Shown here piece after piece: positions 9,182-18,502 of a stretch of 64,000 nucleotides of DNA (the stretch's first letter is position 1; each line of letters opens with the position of its first letter). The stretch is taken from positions 2,232,001-2,296,000 of the forward strand of contig NZ_CP114176.1 in assembly GCF_027186265.1 (NCBI RefSeq). Direction: 5' to 3'. Position numbers and translations under genes: made by a program. Origin of the DNA: Lentibacillus daqui (GTDB lineage Bacteria > Bacillota > Bacilli > Bacillales > Amphibacillaceae). A model generated the notes under the pieces. That model saw nothing but the letters and a program-made list of their open reading frames with translations, did no database searches and was not told where the DNA came from.

Positions 9182-11227
9182 TTATCTCGCCCCTGTTTCG
9201 ATTATTAAGTTACCATAGTCATCCACCATCAATGTTTGCCCTTGATAAATAACGGTAACTGCTGCTTTTTCCTCAACAATTGCTGGTCCATGAATCGGTT
9301 CATTAACAGGTAACAATTCGCGTTTATAAACATCCGTTTGCATCCAGCCTTTTGGATCTTCAAAGTATACATTTCTGGTTTCAATTTTTGCATCTTCTAG
9401 TGTTGTATTACGTTCCAATTTCTGAATGACCGGCTTTTGTACTTTTCCGAAAGCAGTGACGTGTATATTTACGATTTCCGTTTCTGTATCTTCCAACCTA
9501 AACGTATAATTTTGTTCATGAAGCTGATGAAATGCTTGAATAATTGCATGCATTTGTTCATCTGTCCAATTTCCAGCTGGAACAGGTACTTTCACCGTAT
9601 GTTCTTGTCCCAAGTAACGCATATCAGCAAAACGCTGGAATACAACATCGTCTTTTTGAATACCTTCATTAGTAAATTGCTCATATGCCTCGCTTTCAAT
9701 CGTGTCCCATTGTGCCATCATTTCATTTAGATCCAACTCATTCATTCGCTTGATATATGTTTTGATATAATCATGACGAAGGTCACTCATTAACATGCCC
9801 CAAGCTGAGAATACTGGTGATGCGATTGGAATAACCACCTTCTTAACACCTAATTCCTTCGCAAGTGCAGGAGCATGCATGGATCCACCACCACCGAATG
9901 CGACTAAAGTGAAATCTTGCGGATTGTGGCCTTTTCTGATGGATATCAATTTTAACGCATTCAGCATATTGGAGTTTGCTATTCTTATAATGCCGAGTGC
10001 TGCTTCTTCAGCAGTCATTTCAAAATGGTTGGCAATTTTATCTTGAATAACGTCTCTAACCAAATTTAAATCTACATCATAATCGAAATTTTTGGCCGAA
10101 AGTCTGCCTGTTAATAGATTAGCATCTGTTGTCGTAGGTTCTGTACCACCCTGACCATAGGATACCGGACCGGGAACAGCTCCAGCTGACTCGGGACCAA
10201 CCTTTAAGGATCCAGCTTCATCCAACCAGGCAATCGACCCCCCGCCGTTTCCTATCTCAACAATATCTACTACAGGTGCCTTAATAGGATATCCAGCATT
10301 TCGATCATTTCGTTCAATATAATAATCCGTTGATACCTTTACTTCACCATTTTCAATAAGTGAACATTTGGCTGTCGTACCACCTATATCAAATGCGATA
10401 ATATTTTTCTCGTTTATCAGCTCTCCCAGCACAGCGGCACCATAAATTCCAGCAACAGGTCCAGACTCTACCATATTAATTGGTACTTTTTTAGATTCTT
10501 CAAATGTTGTCGTGCCGCCATTTGATTGCATAATAAAATTGGTACTATTTGTATTAAATTTGGTCAATTCATTATAGAGTTTATTAACGTATGTGGCGGC
10601 TGCTGGTTGTACATATGCATTTAATGCTGCTGTATTCGTTCGTTCATACTCGCGCCATTCTTTCGTTACTTCATATGAAGCACACACCGCAACTTCCGGC
10701 CATAGTTCTTTAATCATTTGTACGGTTTGTTTCTCGTGTTCCGGATTCACATAAGAATGTAAATAAGCGACTGCAATCGCTTCAACTTTTTCCTTCTTAA
10801 AGTACTCAACGATCTCTTTAATTTGTTCATTATCTAAAGGCGTTAGAACTTCACCTTTATAATTAAGGCGCTCATTGACTTCTTTTCTTAAGTGTCGCTC
10901 AATAAACGGTTCAGGTTTCTTATAGCGGATATTGAATAAATCAGGACGATTACCACGTGCTATTTCCAAAACATCCCTAAATCCTTTTGTCGTAATTAAC
11001 CCTGTTTTAGCTCCTTTTCTCTCTGTTAACGCATTGATAATAACCGTTGTGCCGTGAATAAACGTGGAGATTTCTTTTTTATCAATATTGCTTTTATCAA
11101 TGACATCAATAACTCCCTTTTCAAAGTTCGGCGGAGTTGTATGACTCTTGGCAACTTCAACTTGCCCGTTGTCGTCCACATATACCAAGTCTGTAAATGT
11201 TCCTCCAATATCTGTTGCTACTCTCAT
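9182..11227 (-). CDS. hyuA: Hydantoinase A / 5-oxoprolinase alpha-type subunit (copy 2)
   Basis: 681 residues from the ATG at 11227. An in-frame GTG at 11236 lies too close to AAGGG to be used, whereas the ATG has about 8 nt spacing. ATPase motifs are MRVATDIGGTFTDL, NIIAFDIGGTTAKCSLI and AFGGGGSMHAPALAKELG. Relative to copy 1, the Pro of GGGGPMHA is Ser here, a small change next to the nucleotide site. It is the first gene of the hydantoinase run and lies 34 nt after the XRE-cupin regulator gene, which probably shares the transcript. Confidence 0.9.
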   Translation of the reverse strand: MRVATDIGGTFTDLVYVDDNGQVEVAKSHTTPPNFEKGVIDVIDKSNIDKKEISTFIHGTTVIINALTERKGAKTGLITTKGFRDVLEIARGNRPDLFNIRYKKPEPFIERHLRKEVNERLNYKGEVLTPLDNEQIKEIVEYFKKEKVEAIAVAYLHSYVNPEHEKQTVQMIKELWPEVAVCASYEVTKEWREYERTNTAALNAYVQPAAATYVNKLYNELTKFNTNSTNFIMQSNGGTTTFEESKKVPINMVESGPVAGIYGAAVLGELINEKNIIAFDIGGTTAKCSLIENGEVKVSTDYYIERNDRNAGYPIKAPVVDIVEIGNGGGSIAWLDEAGSLKVGPESAGAVPGPVSYGQGGTEPTTTDANLLTGRLSAKNFDYDVDLNLVRDVIQDKIANHFEMTAEEAALGIIRIANSNMLNALKLISIRKGHNPQDFTLVAFGGGGSMHAPALAKELGVKKVVIPIASPVFSAWGMLMSDLRHDYIKTYIKRMNELDLNEMMAQWDTIESEAYEQFTNEGIQKDDVVFQRFADMRYLGQEHTVKVPVPAGNWTDEQMHAIIQAFHQLHEQNYTFRLEDTETEIVNIHVTAFGKVQKPVIQKLERNTTLEDAKIETRNVYFEDPKGWMQTDVYKRELLPVNEPIHGPAIVEEKAAVTVIYQGQTLMVDDYGNLIIETGAR

Positions 11228-11260
11228 GTTTTCCACCCTTCCCTATAAAAATAAAATTAC

Positions 11261-11803
11261 CTAAAATATCACTGGTGTTAAAACGCTTACTAATAGAGCT
11301 TCTTCATTCGTTGGATTTTTCCATTCATGCTCCTTTTCTGATGGGAAATGAATGGAATCACCGGAATTTAATATATATTCTTTGTCGTCAACTTTAAAAA
11401 TGACCACACCTTTTACCACATAATAAAATTCTTCTCCGGGATGACTATATTTTTCTGTGTACAGCTTATTTGGAGGTATTGTAACCATCATTGGTTCCAT
11501 TTTACGATCAGGAAACTTTCCCGCCAGGCGAGCATGTACGATGTCAGAACCCTCTAATTTAAATTGTTTTTGCTCCTCTTTATGCAACGCATAATTATGA
11601 TTTTCGATCTCTTCAAAAAAATACGTAATGTGAATATTTAATGCGTCAGCGATTTTTTTTAAAGAGGTTATGGCAAGTGATGACGATCCCCGTTCAATTT
11701 GTGATAAGAAACTAACGGAAAGCCCAGTTTGTTCACTCAAGTCCTTCAGCGTCATTTCATTTTCCAATCTGAGATTTTTGATTTTCTTGTGAATATTTTC
11801 CAT
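11261..11803 (-). CDS. XRE family regulator with C-terminal cupin sensor domain
   Basis: 180 residues. An N-terminal helix-turn-helix (about 5-62: LRLENEMTLKDLSEQTGLSV then SQIERGSSSLAITSLKKIAD) precedes a cupin domain (about 105-178: GEEFYYVVKGVVIFKVDDKE). This two-domain form typically senses a small metabolite and controls adjacent catabolic genes. It heads the hydantoinase gene run. No clear ribosome site precedes the ATG at 11803. A perfect 16-bp palindrome at 11822-11837 lies just upstream and may be its own operator. Confidence 0.88.
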   Translation of the reverse strand: MENIHKKIKNLRLENEMTLKDLSEQTGLSVSFLSQIERGSSSLAITSLKKIADALNIHITYFFEEIENHNYALHKEEQKQFKLEGSDIVHARLAGKFPDRKMEPMMVTIPPNKLYTEKYSHPGEEFYYVVKGVVIFKVDDKEYILNSGDSIHFPSEKEHEWKNPTNEEALLVSVLTPVIF

Positions 11804-11821
11804 TATTTTACATTATTTTCA

Positions 11822-11837
11822 TGTAATTAGAATTACA
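11822..11837. promoter_or_regulatory. Perfect palindrome, candidate operator
   Basis: TGTAATT-AG-AATTACA is a perfect 16-bp palindrome, 19 bp upstream of the XRE-cupin start and downstream of a likely -10 (TATAAT at 11880-11875, minus strand). The position suits autorepression. Confidence 0.45.
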
Positions 11838-12083
11838 GTGAAATTAGAATATTTACACCTCCACTTCATTTGTTATTATACTAGCACAAATTTTATAGAA
11901 TTAAAAGAAATATTTATTATTTTTTATTGTTGTTAAAAAATTTTATAAAGATACTCTTCCCAATCAAATCCATGTATTCCAACCAAAGAAACCTTGAACA
12001 GCCAGCAGCTATTCAAGGTACTTATATTTTTCTCTCGTTATTGAACATCCTCTTAAAGAAATGCCACATGATACACACTTTAG

Positions 12084-12127
12084 AAAAAAGCCCCACCGGT
12101 CACAAATCAACCAGTAGGGCTTTCCCA
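12084..12127 (-). terminator. Terminator of the glycogen operon
   Basis: Stem AAAGCCCCACCGGT / ACCAGTAGGGCTTT with an AAAAAA/TTTTTT flank directly after the glgP stop codon. Confidence 0.8.
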
Positions 12128-14539
12128 TTATACCTGTTTAATCTTCCATATCTCCGCCGCATATTCTTGAATCGTTCTATCGCTGGAGAATTTTCCGGAA
12201 TAGGCGATATTGGTCAGACTCATATGCAGCCATTTGAATCGATCACGGTAAACTTGTTCCACATATTCATGCATTTCCAAATACGGTTCAAAATCTTTCA
12301 AAACAAAATACGGATCATTATGATAAAGAATGTTATAGTAAATGTCTTTAAACTCCATTTCTTCAAAACCGAATCCATGATTTAACTGATCCAATATTTT
12401 TCTAACCCGTTCATCACTGTTGTATAAATCCATTGCACGATAATCGCCACGTGCATAATAATTATGCACCTCATCAGCGGTCAGACCAAAAATAAATATA
12501 TTATTGTCACCGACTGCCTTTTTTATTTCCACATTCGCGCCATCCAGTGTTCCTACTGTTAGTGCACCATTCATCATCATCTTCATATTGCCCGTTCCTG
12601 ACGCCTCTTTACCGGCTGTGGAAATTTGCTCGCTGATGTCTGTTGCCGGAATGATTCGTTCGGCTAGACTCACATTGTAATTCTCCAGAAAGACAACTTT
12701 CAGCTTATCCCTGATATCCGGATCATTATTAACAATGGTAGCAGTTTTGTTAATCAATTTGATAACTTCTTTAGCCAGATAATAGCCCGGTGCTGCCTTG
12801 GCACCAAAAATAAATGTCCTGGGGGTAATATCCATGTCCGGGTTTGCTTTTAATTCATTATATAAATAAAGAATGTGAAAAACCTTCAGCGTCTGCCGTT
12901 TATATTCATGGAGTCGCTTCACATGCACGTCAAAAATTGAATCCTTATCTACTGCAATGCCCGTACGTTCATATATAAGCTGCGTTAACATACGTTTGTT
13001 TTCCTGCTTGACCTGATCCACTTTTTCAAGAAACATATTATCTCGTGAATATTTAAGTAAACTAATCAACTGTTTCGGCCGTTTAACCCAATGGGATCCG
13101 ATTGTCTCGGTAATCAATGCGGACAAGTTGGGATTTGCCTGCAATAGCCAGCGTCTGTGGGTAATGCCATTTGTTTTATTATTAAAACGTTCCGGAAACA
13201 CCGTATAAAAATCCTTCATTACTTGGTTTTTGAGAATTTCCGTATGCAAGAAAGCCACACCGTTGACACTGAAACTGCCGACAATGGCAAGTCTGGCCAT
13301 ATGCACCAGTCCATCGGCGATAATTGCCATTTGCGGAATGTTGTCTCTCAATTCCTCATGATCAAACCAGATTCCCTGACAAAACCGCTCATTTATTTCC
13401 TCAATAATCATATAAATTCTTGGCATCAGCCTTTGAACCATATCCACTGGCCAGGTTTCGAATGCCTCACTTAAGGTTGTATGATTTGTGTAGGCAATCA
13501 CTTTTGTAGTTACCTTCCAGGCATTGTCCCAGCTAAAGTTTTCCTGATCCATCAGAATACGCATCAATTCCGGGATGGCCAGTGTTGGATGGGTATCATT
13601 GATTTGGATGGCAACCTTTTCGGGCAAATACTTAAGTGATCGACGGTTTGTTTCCTTGTAATGCCGAATGATATTTTGCAAACTGGCTGAGACAAGGAAA
13701 TATTGCTGTTTCAGGCGTAATTCCTTTCCTTCGTATTGTGAATCATCCGGGTACAGGAATCCGGAAATCTGCTCAATCGAATGCTGGTGTTCTAGTTCAT
13801 CATATTCATTCTCCAGATACGCTGTTTCACCCACTGCGGGCTCAGCACTCCATAGCCTTAATGTATTAATAACCTCATTTTTATAGCCGACAATCGGAAT
13901 ATCGTAAGGAACGGCCAGCACCTGATCTGTATTTTCATGTTTAAACTCCAAGTTGCCGTCCGGTTTTTTAAACATGTGAACGTCACCACGGAAATGAATA
14001 CAAACTGCTTCGTTCGCTTTTCTGGTTTCCCACGGATATGTATCTTTCAGCCAATTATCGGGTAATTCGACCTGATTTCCGTGGATAATGCGCTGCTCGA
14101 ACAAACCAAAACGGTACCTGATGCCGTAACCGTGACCACCGTAATGAAGCGATGCCAATGAATCAAGGAAACATGCTGCAAGCCGCCCCAGGCCTCCATT
14201 ACCAAGCCCTGCATCATGTTCCTGGGCATAAATATGTTCTGGATTGAGTCCAAGATTCTCTAACGCCTTATTCGCAGTATCAAGCAGTCCGCAGTTGAGA
14301 AGGTTACTCTTGAGCAGACTGCCGATGAGAAATTCCATCGATAAATAGTATACTTGTTTACACTTCTTTTTCGCATATTTTTGTTCTGTTTCCCGCCATT
14401 GTGGCATGATTTCTTCATTGACAATCTTGGTAATCGCACCATAAATCTCTTTATCTTCTGCTTCAGATATATCTTTTTCGGTTTCTTTTTTCAATTCATC
14501 CAGCAATTTTTCAGAAAATACTTTTACGGTGATTTCCAT
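12128..14539 (-). CDS. glgP: Glycogen phosphorylase
   Basis: 803 residues, full length for GT35 phosphorylases. It releases glucose-1-phosphate from the non-reducing ends of glycogen. Visible signatures are GNGGLGRLAACFLDSLA near residue 110, and EASGTGNMKMMMNGALTVGT near 640, whose first Lys holds pyridoxal phosphate. NGITHRRWL and KRLHEYKRQ are also conserved. It is the last gene of the operon, 54 nt after glgA, and is followed at once by a terminator. Cytoplasmic. No anomalies seen. Confidence 0.96.
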   Translation of the reverse strand: MEITVKVFSEKLLDELKKETEKDISEAEDKEIYGAITKIVNEEIMPQWRETEQKYAKKKCKQVYYLSMEFLIGSLLKSNLLNCGLLDTANKALENLGLNPEHIYAQEHDAGLGNGGLGRLAACFLDSLASLHYGGHGYGIRYRFGLFEQRIIHGNQVELPDNWLKDTYPWETRKANEAVCIHFRGDVHMFKKPDGNLEFKHENTDQVLAVPYDIPIVGYKNEVINTLRLWSAEPAVGETAYLENEYDELEHQHSIEQISGFLYPDDSQYEGKELRLKQQYFLVSASLQNIIRHYKETNRRSLKYLPEKVAIQINDTHPTLAIPELMRILMDQENFSWDNAWKVTTKVIAYTNHTTLSEAFETWPVDMVQRLMPRIYMIIEEINERFCQGIWFDHEELRDNIPQMAIIADGLVHMARLAIVGSFSVNGVAFLHTEILKNQVMKDFYTVFPERFNNKTNGITHRRWLLQANPNLSALITETIGSHWVKRPKQLISLLKYSRDNMFLEKVDQVKQENKRMLTQLIYERTGIAVDKDSIFDVHVKRLHEYKRQTLKVFHILYLYNELKANPDMDITPRTFIFGAKAAPGYYLAKEVIKLINKTATIVNNDPDIRDKLKVVFLENYNVSLAERIIPATDISEQISTAGKEASGTGNMKMMMNGALTVGTLDGANVEIKKAVGDNNIFIFGLTADEVHNYYARGDYRAMDLYNSDERVRKILDQLNHGFGFEEMEFKDIYYNILYHNDPYFVLKDFEPYLEMHEYVEQVYRDRFKWLHMSLTNIAYSGKFSSDRTIQEYAAEIWKIKQV

Positions 14540-14572
14540 TTACGTTTTCCACTCCTTCAAGAGGATGTTACC

Positions 14573-14668
14573 AATCAGGAATTTAATAGCAGTTTATCCC
14601 CCACTTTTTATTCTCGAATCATCCTCAAATTCTTGACGTGAAGTATTACTGCCCGTTAATACGTGATA
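14573..14668. repeat. Repeat C, copy overlapping the 3' end of glgA
   Basis: The string from CCCCACTTTTTATTCTCG through TTCTTGACGTGAAGTATTACTGCCCGTTAATACG aligns with 47985-48053. It supplies the stop codon and about the last 20 codons of glgA. Confidence 0.5.
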
Positions 14669-16063
14669 AAGGTTAGCATAATGATGTGCGGAATCTTTCC
14701 AGCTGAACTGGCTTTTGTTGACATTGCCAGACAATTGTTCCCATTGCTCCGGATTGTGGTAAATGTCCAGGCTGTAACGAAGCACAGCCAATAGCTCATG
14801 GGCATTGTAATTGGAAAAACTAAATCCATTTCCCTCCCCTGTCACTTCATTAAATGGCTGGATCGTATCCCGCAATCCACCGGTTTCACGGACGATTGGC
14901 ACGGTTTTATACTGCAGGGATATAAGCTGTGAAAGCCCGCACGGTTCGAACTTGGATGGCATGATAAAGAAATCGGCACTGGCATACAATCTTCTTGCCA
15001 GTCCTTCGTCAAAGGTAAGCAATGTTTTCAACTTATCCGGATGACGGTCGGCCGCAGCTGCAAAATAGTCTTCAAATTCCGGATCTCCTGTTCCAAGAAT
15101 AATCAGCTGAACGTCTTCTTCCAGAAATTCATCCAGTATATGTTCAAGTAAGTGCAGTCCCTTTTGTTCGACGAGCCTGGTGATGATGGTATAAACCGGC
15201 TTTTCCCCGGCAATCGGCAGGCCAAGCTTTTCCTGGAGCAGTACTTTGTTTTCCCGCTTTTTGGCTCTGGCGGATCGATAATTCACTAAAATATTTGGAT
15301 CTGTCAATGGATTATATTCACGTGTATCAATCCCATTAATTACACCAGTTAAATCGTCCGCTCTTTGCTGGAGCAGCGAATGCAGTCCTTCCCCAAAGTA
15401 AGGGTCTTTGATTTCTTCTGCATAGCTTGGGCTTACCGTCGTAATTTTATCTGCGTGGAACAGACCGCTTTTCATGCAATTTAGCATACCATTCCACTCA
15501 AATCCGGCAATATGCTCACGAGGCAAGTCAAAAAAATCCCCATAAATATCAAGTGGCATGATACCCTGATATTTAATATTATGAATGGTAAAAACGGTTT
15601 TCATATGTGCTGCAGGCTGCTTGATTTTTGCCAGTGCTACAGCCGGTGCGGCCTGCCAGTCATGGGCGTGCAGAATATCCGGCTCATACTCCAGATGTTT
15701 CAAGGCCTCGATAACAGCATGGCTGAAAAAGACAAATCTCTCTCCATCATCATAATAGCCGTATATGCCTTTTCTCGTAAAATAATAATCGTTTGCCAAA
15801 AAGTAATACACTATATTTCTGTTTTTCAGCGTATAGATTTGTGCCTCTTGATTTCGCCAGCCAAACGTAACATTAACCGAGGTTTCATACACCATCTTTT
15901 CCCGCCATTGGCTGTCAATTTCATCGTACAGGGGAAGGATCACACGTACTTCCATCTGTTCATTTTTTTGCAGTGCTTGCGGCAGTGAGCCAACTACATC
16001 TGCGAGTCCTCCCGTTTTTACAAATGGCGTACATTCTGAAGCAATAAATAATACTTTTTCCAT
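14594..16063 (-). CDS. glgA: Glycogen synthase (ADP-glucose type)
   Basis: 489 residues, GT5 family; transfers glucose from ADP-glucose to the growing alpha-1,4 chain. KTGGLADVVGSLPQAL near the N-terminus is the ADP-glucose loop, and PSKFEPCGLSQLISLQYK plus VRETGGLRDTI near 370-400 form the GT-B C-terminal nucleotide site. Start at the ATG at 16063, 8 nt after GGAG; the in-frame GTG overlaps the ribosome site. The C-terminal tail (about SRQEFEDDSRIKSGG) falls in a sequence that matches an intergenic repeat found elsewhere in the window and looks non-native. Confidence 0.95.
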   Translation of the reverse strand: MEKVLFIASECTPFVKTGGLADVVGSLPQALQKNEQMEVRVILPLYDEIDSQWREKMVYETSVNVTFGWRNQEAQIYTLKNRNIVYYFLANDYYFTRKGIYGYYDDGERFVFFSHAVIEALKHLEYEPDILHAHDWQAAPAVALAKIKQPAAHMKTVFTIHNIKYQGIMPLDIYGDFFDLPREHIAGFEWNGMLNCMKSGLFHADKITTVSPSYAEEIKDPYFGEGLHSLLQQRADDLTGVINGIDTREYNPLTDPNILVNYRSARAKKRENKVLLQEKLGLPIAGEKPVYTIITRLVEQKGLHLLEHILDEFLEEDVQLIILGTGDPEFEDYFAAAADRHPDKLKTLLTFDEGLARRLYASADFFIMPSKFEPCGLSQLISLQYKTVPIVRETGGLRDTIQPFNEVTGEGNGFSFSNYNAHELLAVLRYSLDIYHNPEQWEQLSGNVNKSQFSWKDSAHHYANLYHVLTGSNTSRQEFEDDSRIKSGG

Positions 16064-16107
16064 TGGTCTCACTCCTTCGCGCTAACTTTGACCATGCTGC
16101 GATCCCG

Positions 16108-17214
16108 TTACAGCACTCTATTTTTGGCGATTACGTACGGTTTTTCTTTGGAACCGATCAACTGCTGATTCGCTGTCACATGTACATCTTTATCAAGGAT
16201 GACATTTTCCAGATGAACACCCGAGTCAATCGTACAGCGTTGCATAATAATCGAGTCTTTTACGGTTGCGCCTTCCGTAACTGAAACACCACGGAACAGT
16301 ACACTGCCCTCTACATTGCCCTCAATTACACAGCCATTGGCGACAATTGACTTTTTCACCTGTGCATGTTGACGATATTTGGCAGGTGGTTCGTTACCAA
16401 TTTTGGTTCGAATAAATGGTTTTTTATAAAAAAGTGCCCGATAATTATCCGCCTGAAGCAGATTCAAGTTGTGCCGGTAAAAACTTTCAATCGAATCGAC
16501 AAACGCACCATATCCTTTATTTTCAAATGTTTTCACTTTCAAATCCTGCAGATTATCTTTAATCCCATGAACAAAAAAGTGATCCTTATGATGCGCAATG
16601 CATTGATCAGTCAATTCCAGCAACAATGCCTTATTAATAATATAAACGCCGGTAAACAGCTTGGAATTTTGCTTGTCATTTGTAAGGTCTTTAACCCAGC
16701 CATCCGCATCAGCCTCAATTCGGAATCGGGAATCATGTTCTTTATTCAGTTCTTCTATGTTAGTTGTAATTAATGTCACATCTGCCCCGCTTTGAAGATG
16801 TGCGATAAATGCATCGTGATAATCGGTATTTGTAATAAACTGACTGCCACTGACAAGTACATAGGATGATTTTCCACGTTCAAAATAATCTCGGTTGTTA
16901 TGGAAAAAGCGCAAATCCCCTTTTGAAATATCAGACGGATCATTCCAATCCGGCGGCAGGATAAACAATCCACCATGTCTGCGTCCCACGCCCCAGTCAC
17001 CACCTGATCCAAGATGATCCATCAATGAACGGTATTTGTTGGGAACGAAAATAGCAATCTCCTCTACATCCGAATTTCTCATGTTGGAAAGCGGAAAGTC
17101 GATCAAACGATATTTTCCTGCAAATGGAATAGTAGCTCCATTTCGGAAATAAGTTAATTCGTGAAAAAAGTGGTGTTCATGACCAAGATTGATAAGCCCC
17201 ATCATCGTTTCCAT
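16108..17214 (-). CDS. glgD: Glucose-1-phosphate adenylyltransferase regulatory subunit GlgD
   Basis: 368 residues. It shares the nucleotidyltransferase fold (FAGKYRLIDFPLSNMRNS near 30-48) and a C-terminal left-handed beta-helix (CVIEGNVEGSVLFRGVSV) with GlgC. It lacks the N-terminal GGxGxRL pyrophosphorylase loop, which is the mark of the non-catalytic partner that stimulates GlgC. The ATG at 17214 follows GGAGGAGGG. It lies between glgC and glgA, as in Bacillus operons. Confidence 0.93.
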   Translation of the reverse strand: METMMGLINLGHEHHFFHELTYFRNGATIPFAGKYRLIDFPLSNMRNSDVEEIAIFVPNKYRSLMDHLGSGGDWGVGRRHGGLFILPPDWNDPSDISKGDLRFFHNNRDYFERGKSSYVLVSGSQFITNTDYHDAFIAHLQSGADVTLITTNIEELNKEHDSRFRIEADADGWVKDLTNDKQNSKLFTGVYIINKALLLELTDQCIAHHKDHFFVHGIKDNLQDLKVKTFENKGYGAFVDSIESFYRHNLNLLQADNYRALFYKKPFIRTKIGNEPPAKYRQHAQVKKSIVANGCVIEGNVEGSVLFRGVSVTEGATVKDSIIMQRCTIDSGVHLENVILDKDVHVTANQQLIGSKEKPYVIAKNRVL

Positions 17215-17247
17215 GTGTTGCCCTCCTCCGGGTTTTTGATATGTGTA

Positions 17248-18417
17248 TTATGAATAAAGTTCTTCTTCATCTTTCTCCAAGGTAGCTTCTATGTGCTCAA
17301 GTGAATGTTGATCAATGACGAGCGGCTCTTCATCGGCACTGATAGAAATATGTGTACCAGCCGGAATTTCCGTGTTTTCCTTGACAATCACGCGCTCCAG
17401 TGTAACGTTTTCCCCCACTGTAACTCCTGGGTGCAGAATCGATCGACATACCTTTGAACCCTTGCCTATTTTCACATTTTCAAATAAAACGGAGCTGTCA
17501 ACCTTACCGCATATCCAGCAACCGGAATTAATGAGTGAATAAGTCACTTCCGCAGTTTCATCGATATACTCGGGCGGGATATTCGACTCATTGGAATAGA
17601 CACGGCGATTTTTATTATTTAAGCTAAGTTGCAGATCTTCATCAAGCAGATCCATATTGGCTTCCCAGTAACTTTGAACGGTTCCGACATCTTTCCAGTA
17701 ACCCGTAAATTGATAGGCATACATATGGCATTCATCACCCAACATCGCCGGGATAATGTCCTTGCCAAAATCATGACTGGAGTATTCGTTATTGGCATCT
17801 TGTTGCAGATAGGATTTCAATACTTTCCATGTGAACATATAAATTCCCATCGATGCCAGATTACTTTTGGGGTGTTCCGGTTTTTCCGCAAATTCATAAA
17901 TACGTCCATTATCCAATGTGTGCAAAATACCAAACCTTGAGGCTTCTTCCCAGGCAACAGGCATGACAGAAATGGTTGCATCCGCCCCTGTACGTTTATG
18001 CTGTTCAAGAAGTTGACCATAGTCCATTTGATAAATATGATCACCAGAGATAACCAGGACATATTCCGGGTCATGCTCATCAATAAAATGAGTATTCTGA
18101 TAAATGGCATCAGCAGTTCCATTATACCAGTCCCCACCATTCCTTTCTGTATAAGGGGATAGCACGGTCATGGCACCATCCATGCGATTCAAATCCCATG
18201 CCTCTCCGTTACCAATATGGCGGTTTAACTCGAGGGGAGAATATTGTGTCATCACACCGACATGCTGCATGCCGGAATTGACACAGTTACTTAATGTAAA
18301 ATCAATAATCCGGTATTTCCCTCCAAATGGAACAGCCGGTTTGGCCAGATTTTTGGTTAAGGCACCAAGGCGTTTTCCCTCTCCACCAGCAAGTAGCATC
18401 CCAACACAGTTTTTCAC
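17248..18417 (-). CDS. glgC: Glucose-1-phosphate adenylyltransferase, catalytic subunit
   Basis: 389 residues; makes ADP-glucose from ATP and glucose-1-phosphate, the committed step of glycogen synthesis. LLAGGEGKRLGALTKNLAKP is the nucleotide loop; FGGKYRIIDFTLSNCVNSG, ISGDHIYQMDY and GTADAIYQN are active-site motifs; a beta-helix forms the C-terminal third. The start is a GTG at 18417, with AGGAGG 9 nt upstream. It is second in the operon, 85 nt after glgB. Confidence 0.96.
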   Translation of the reverse strand: MKNCVGMLLAGGEGKRLGALTKNLAKPAVPFGGKYRIIDFTLSNCVNSGMQHVGVMTQYSPLELNRHIGNGEAWDLNRMDGAMTVLSPYTERNGGDWYNGTADAIYQNTHFIDEHDPEYVLVISGDHIYQMDYGQLLEQHKRTGADATISVMPVAWEEASRFGILHTLDNGRIYEFAEKPEHPKSNLASMGIYMFTWKVLKSYLQQDANNEYSSHDFGKDIIPAMLGDECHMYAYQFTGYWKDVGTVQSYWEANMDLLDEDLQLSLNNKNRRVYSNESNIPPEYIDETAEVTYSLINSGCWICGKVDSSVLFENVKIGKGSKVCRSILHPGVTVGENVTLERVIVKENTEIPAGTHISISADEEPLVIDQHSLEHIEATLEKDEEELYS

Positions 18418-18502
18418 AATTTGACGCCTCCTGATTTATATTTTGTTTCGTTCCAACATGCACCAGACCCAAGCACTTCCTTTTCGTTCCGTCCATGCAC
18501 CG

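Larger units (their letters stand above)
11804..12127. other. Intergenic region upstream of the XRE-cupin gene
   Basis: 324 bp without a supported gene. It holds the palindrome at 11822-11837, a minus-strand TATAAT at 11880-11875 with a poor -35, a GGAGGTG sequence at 11862-11856 with no start codon behind it, AT-rich sequence to about 11960, and the glgP terminator. Confidence 0.5.

Noticed and set aside
12041..12058. TTGAACATCCTCTTAAAG as a further end of MITE-like element A
   Set aside because: Only about 12 bases match and no opposite end is present.
11927..12385. 152-codon plus-strand frame
   Set aside because: It is antisense to the end of glgP and crosses its terminator.
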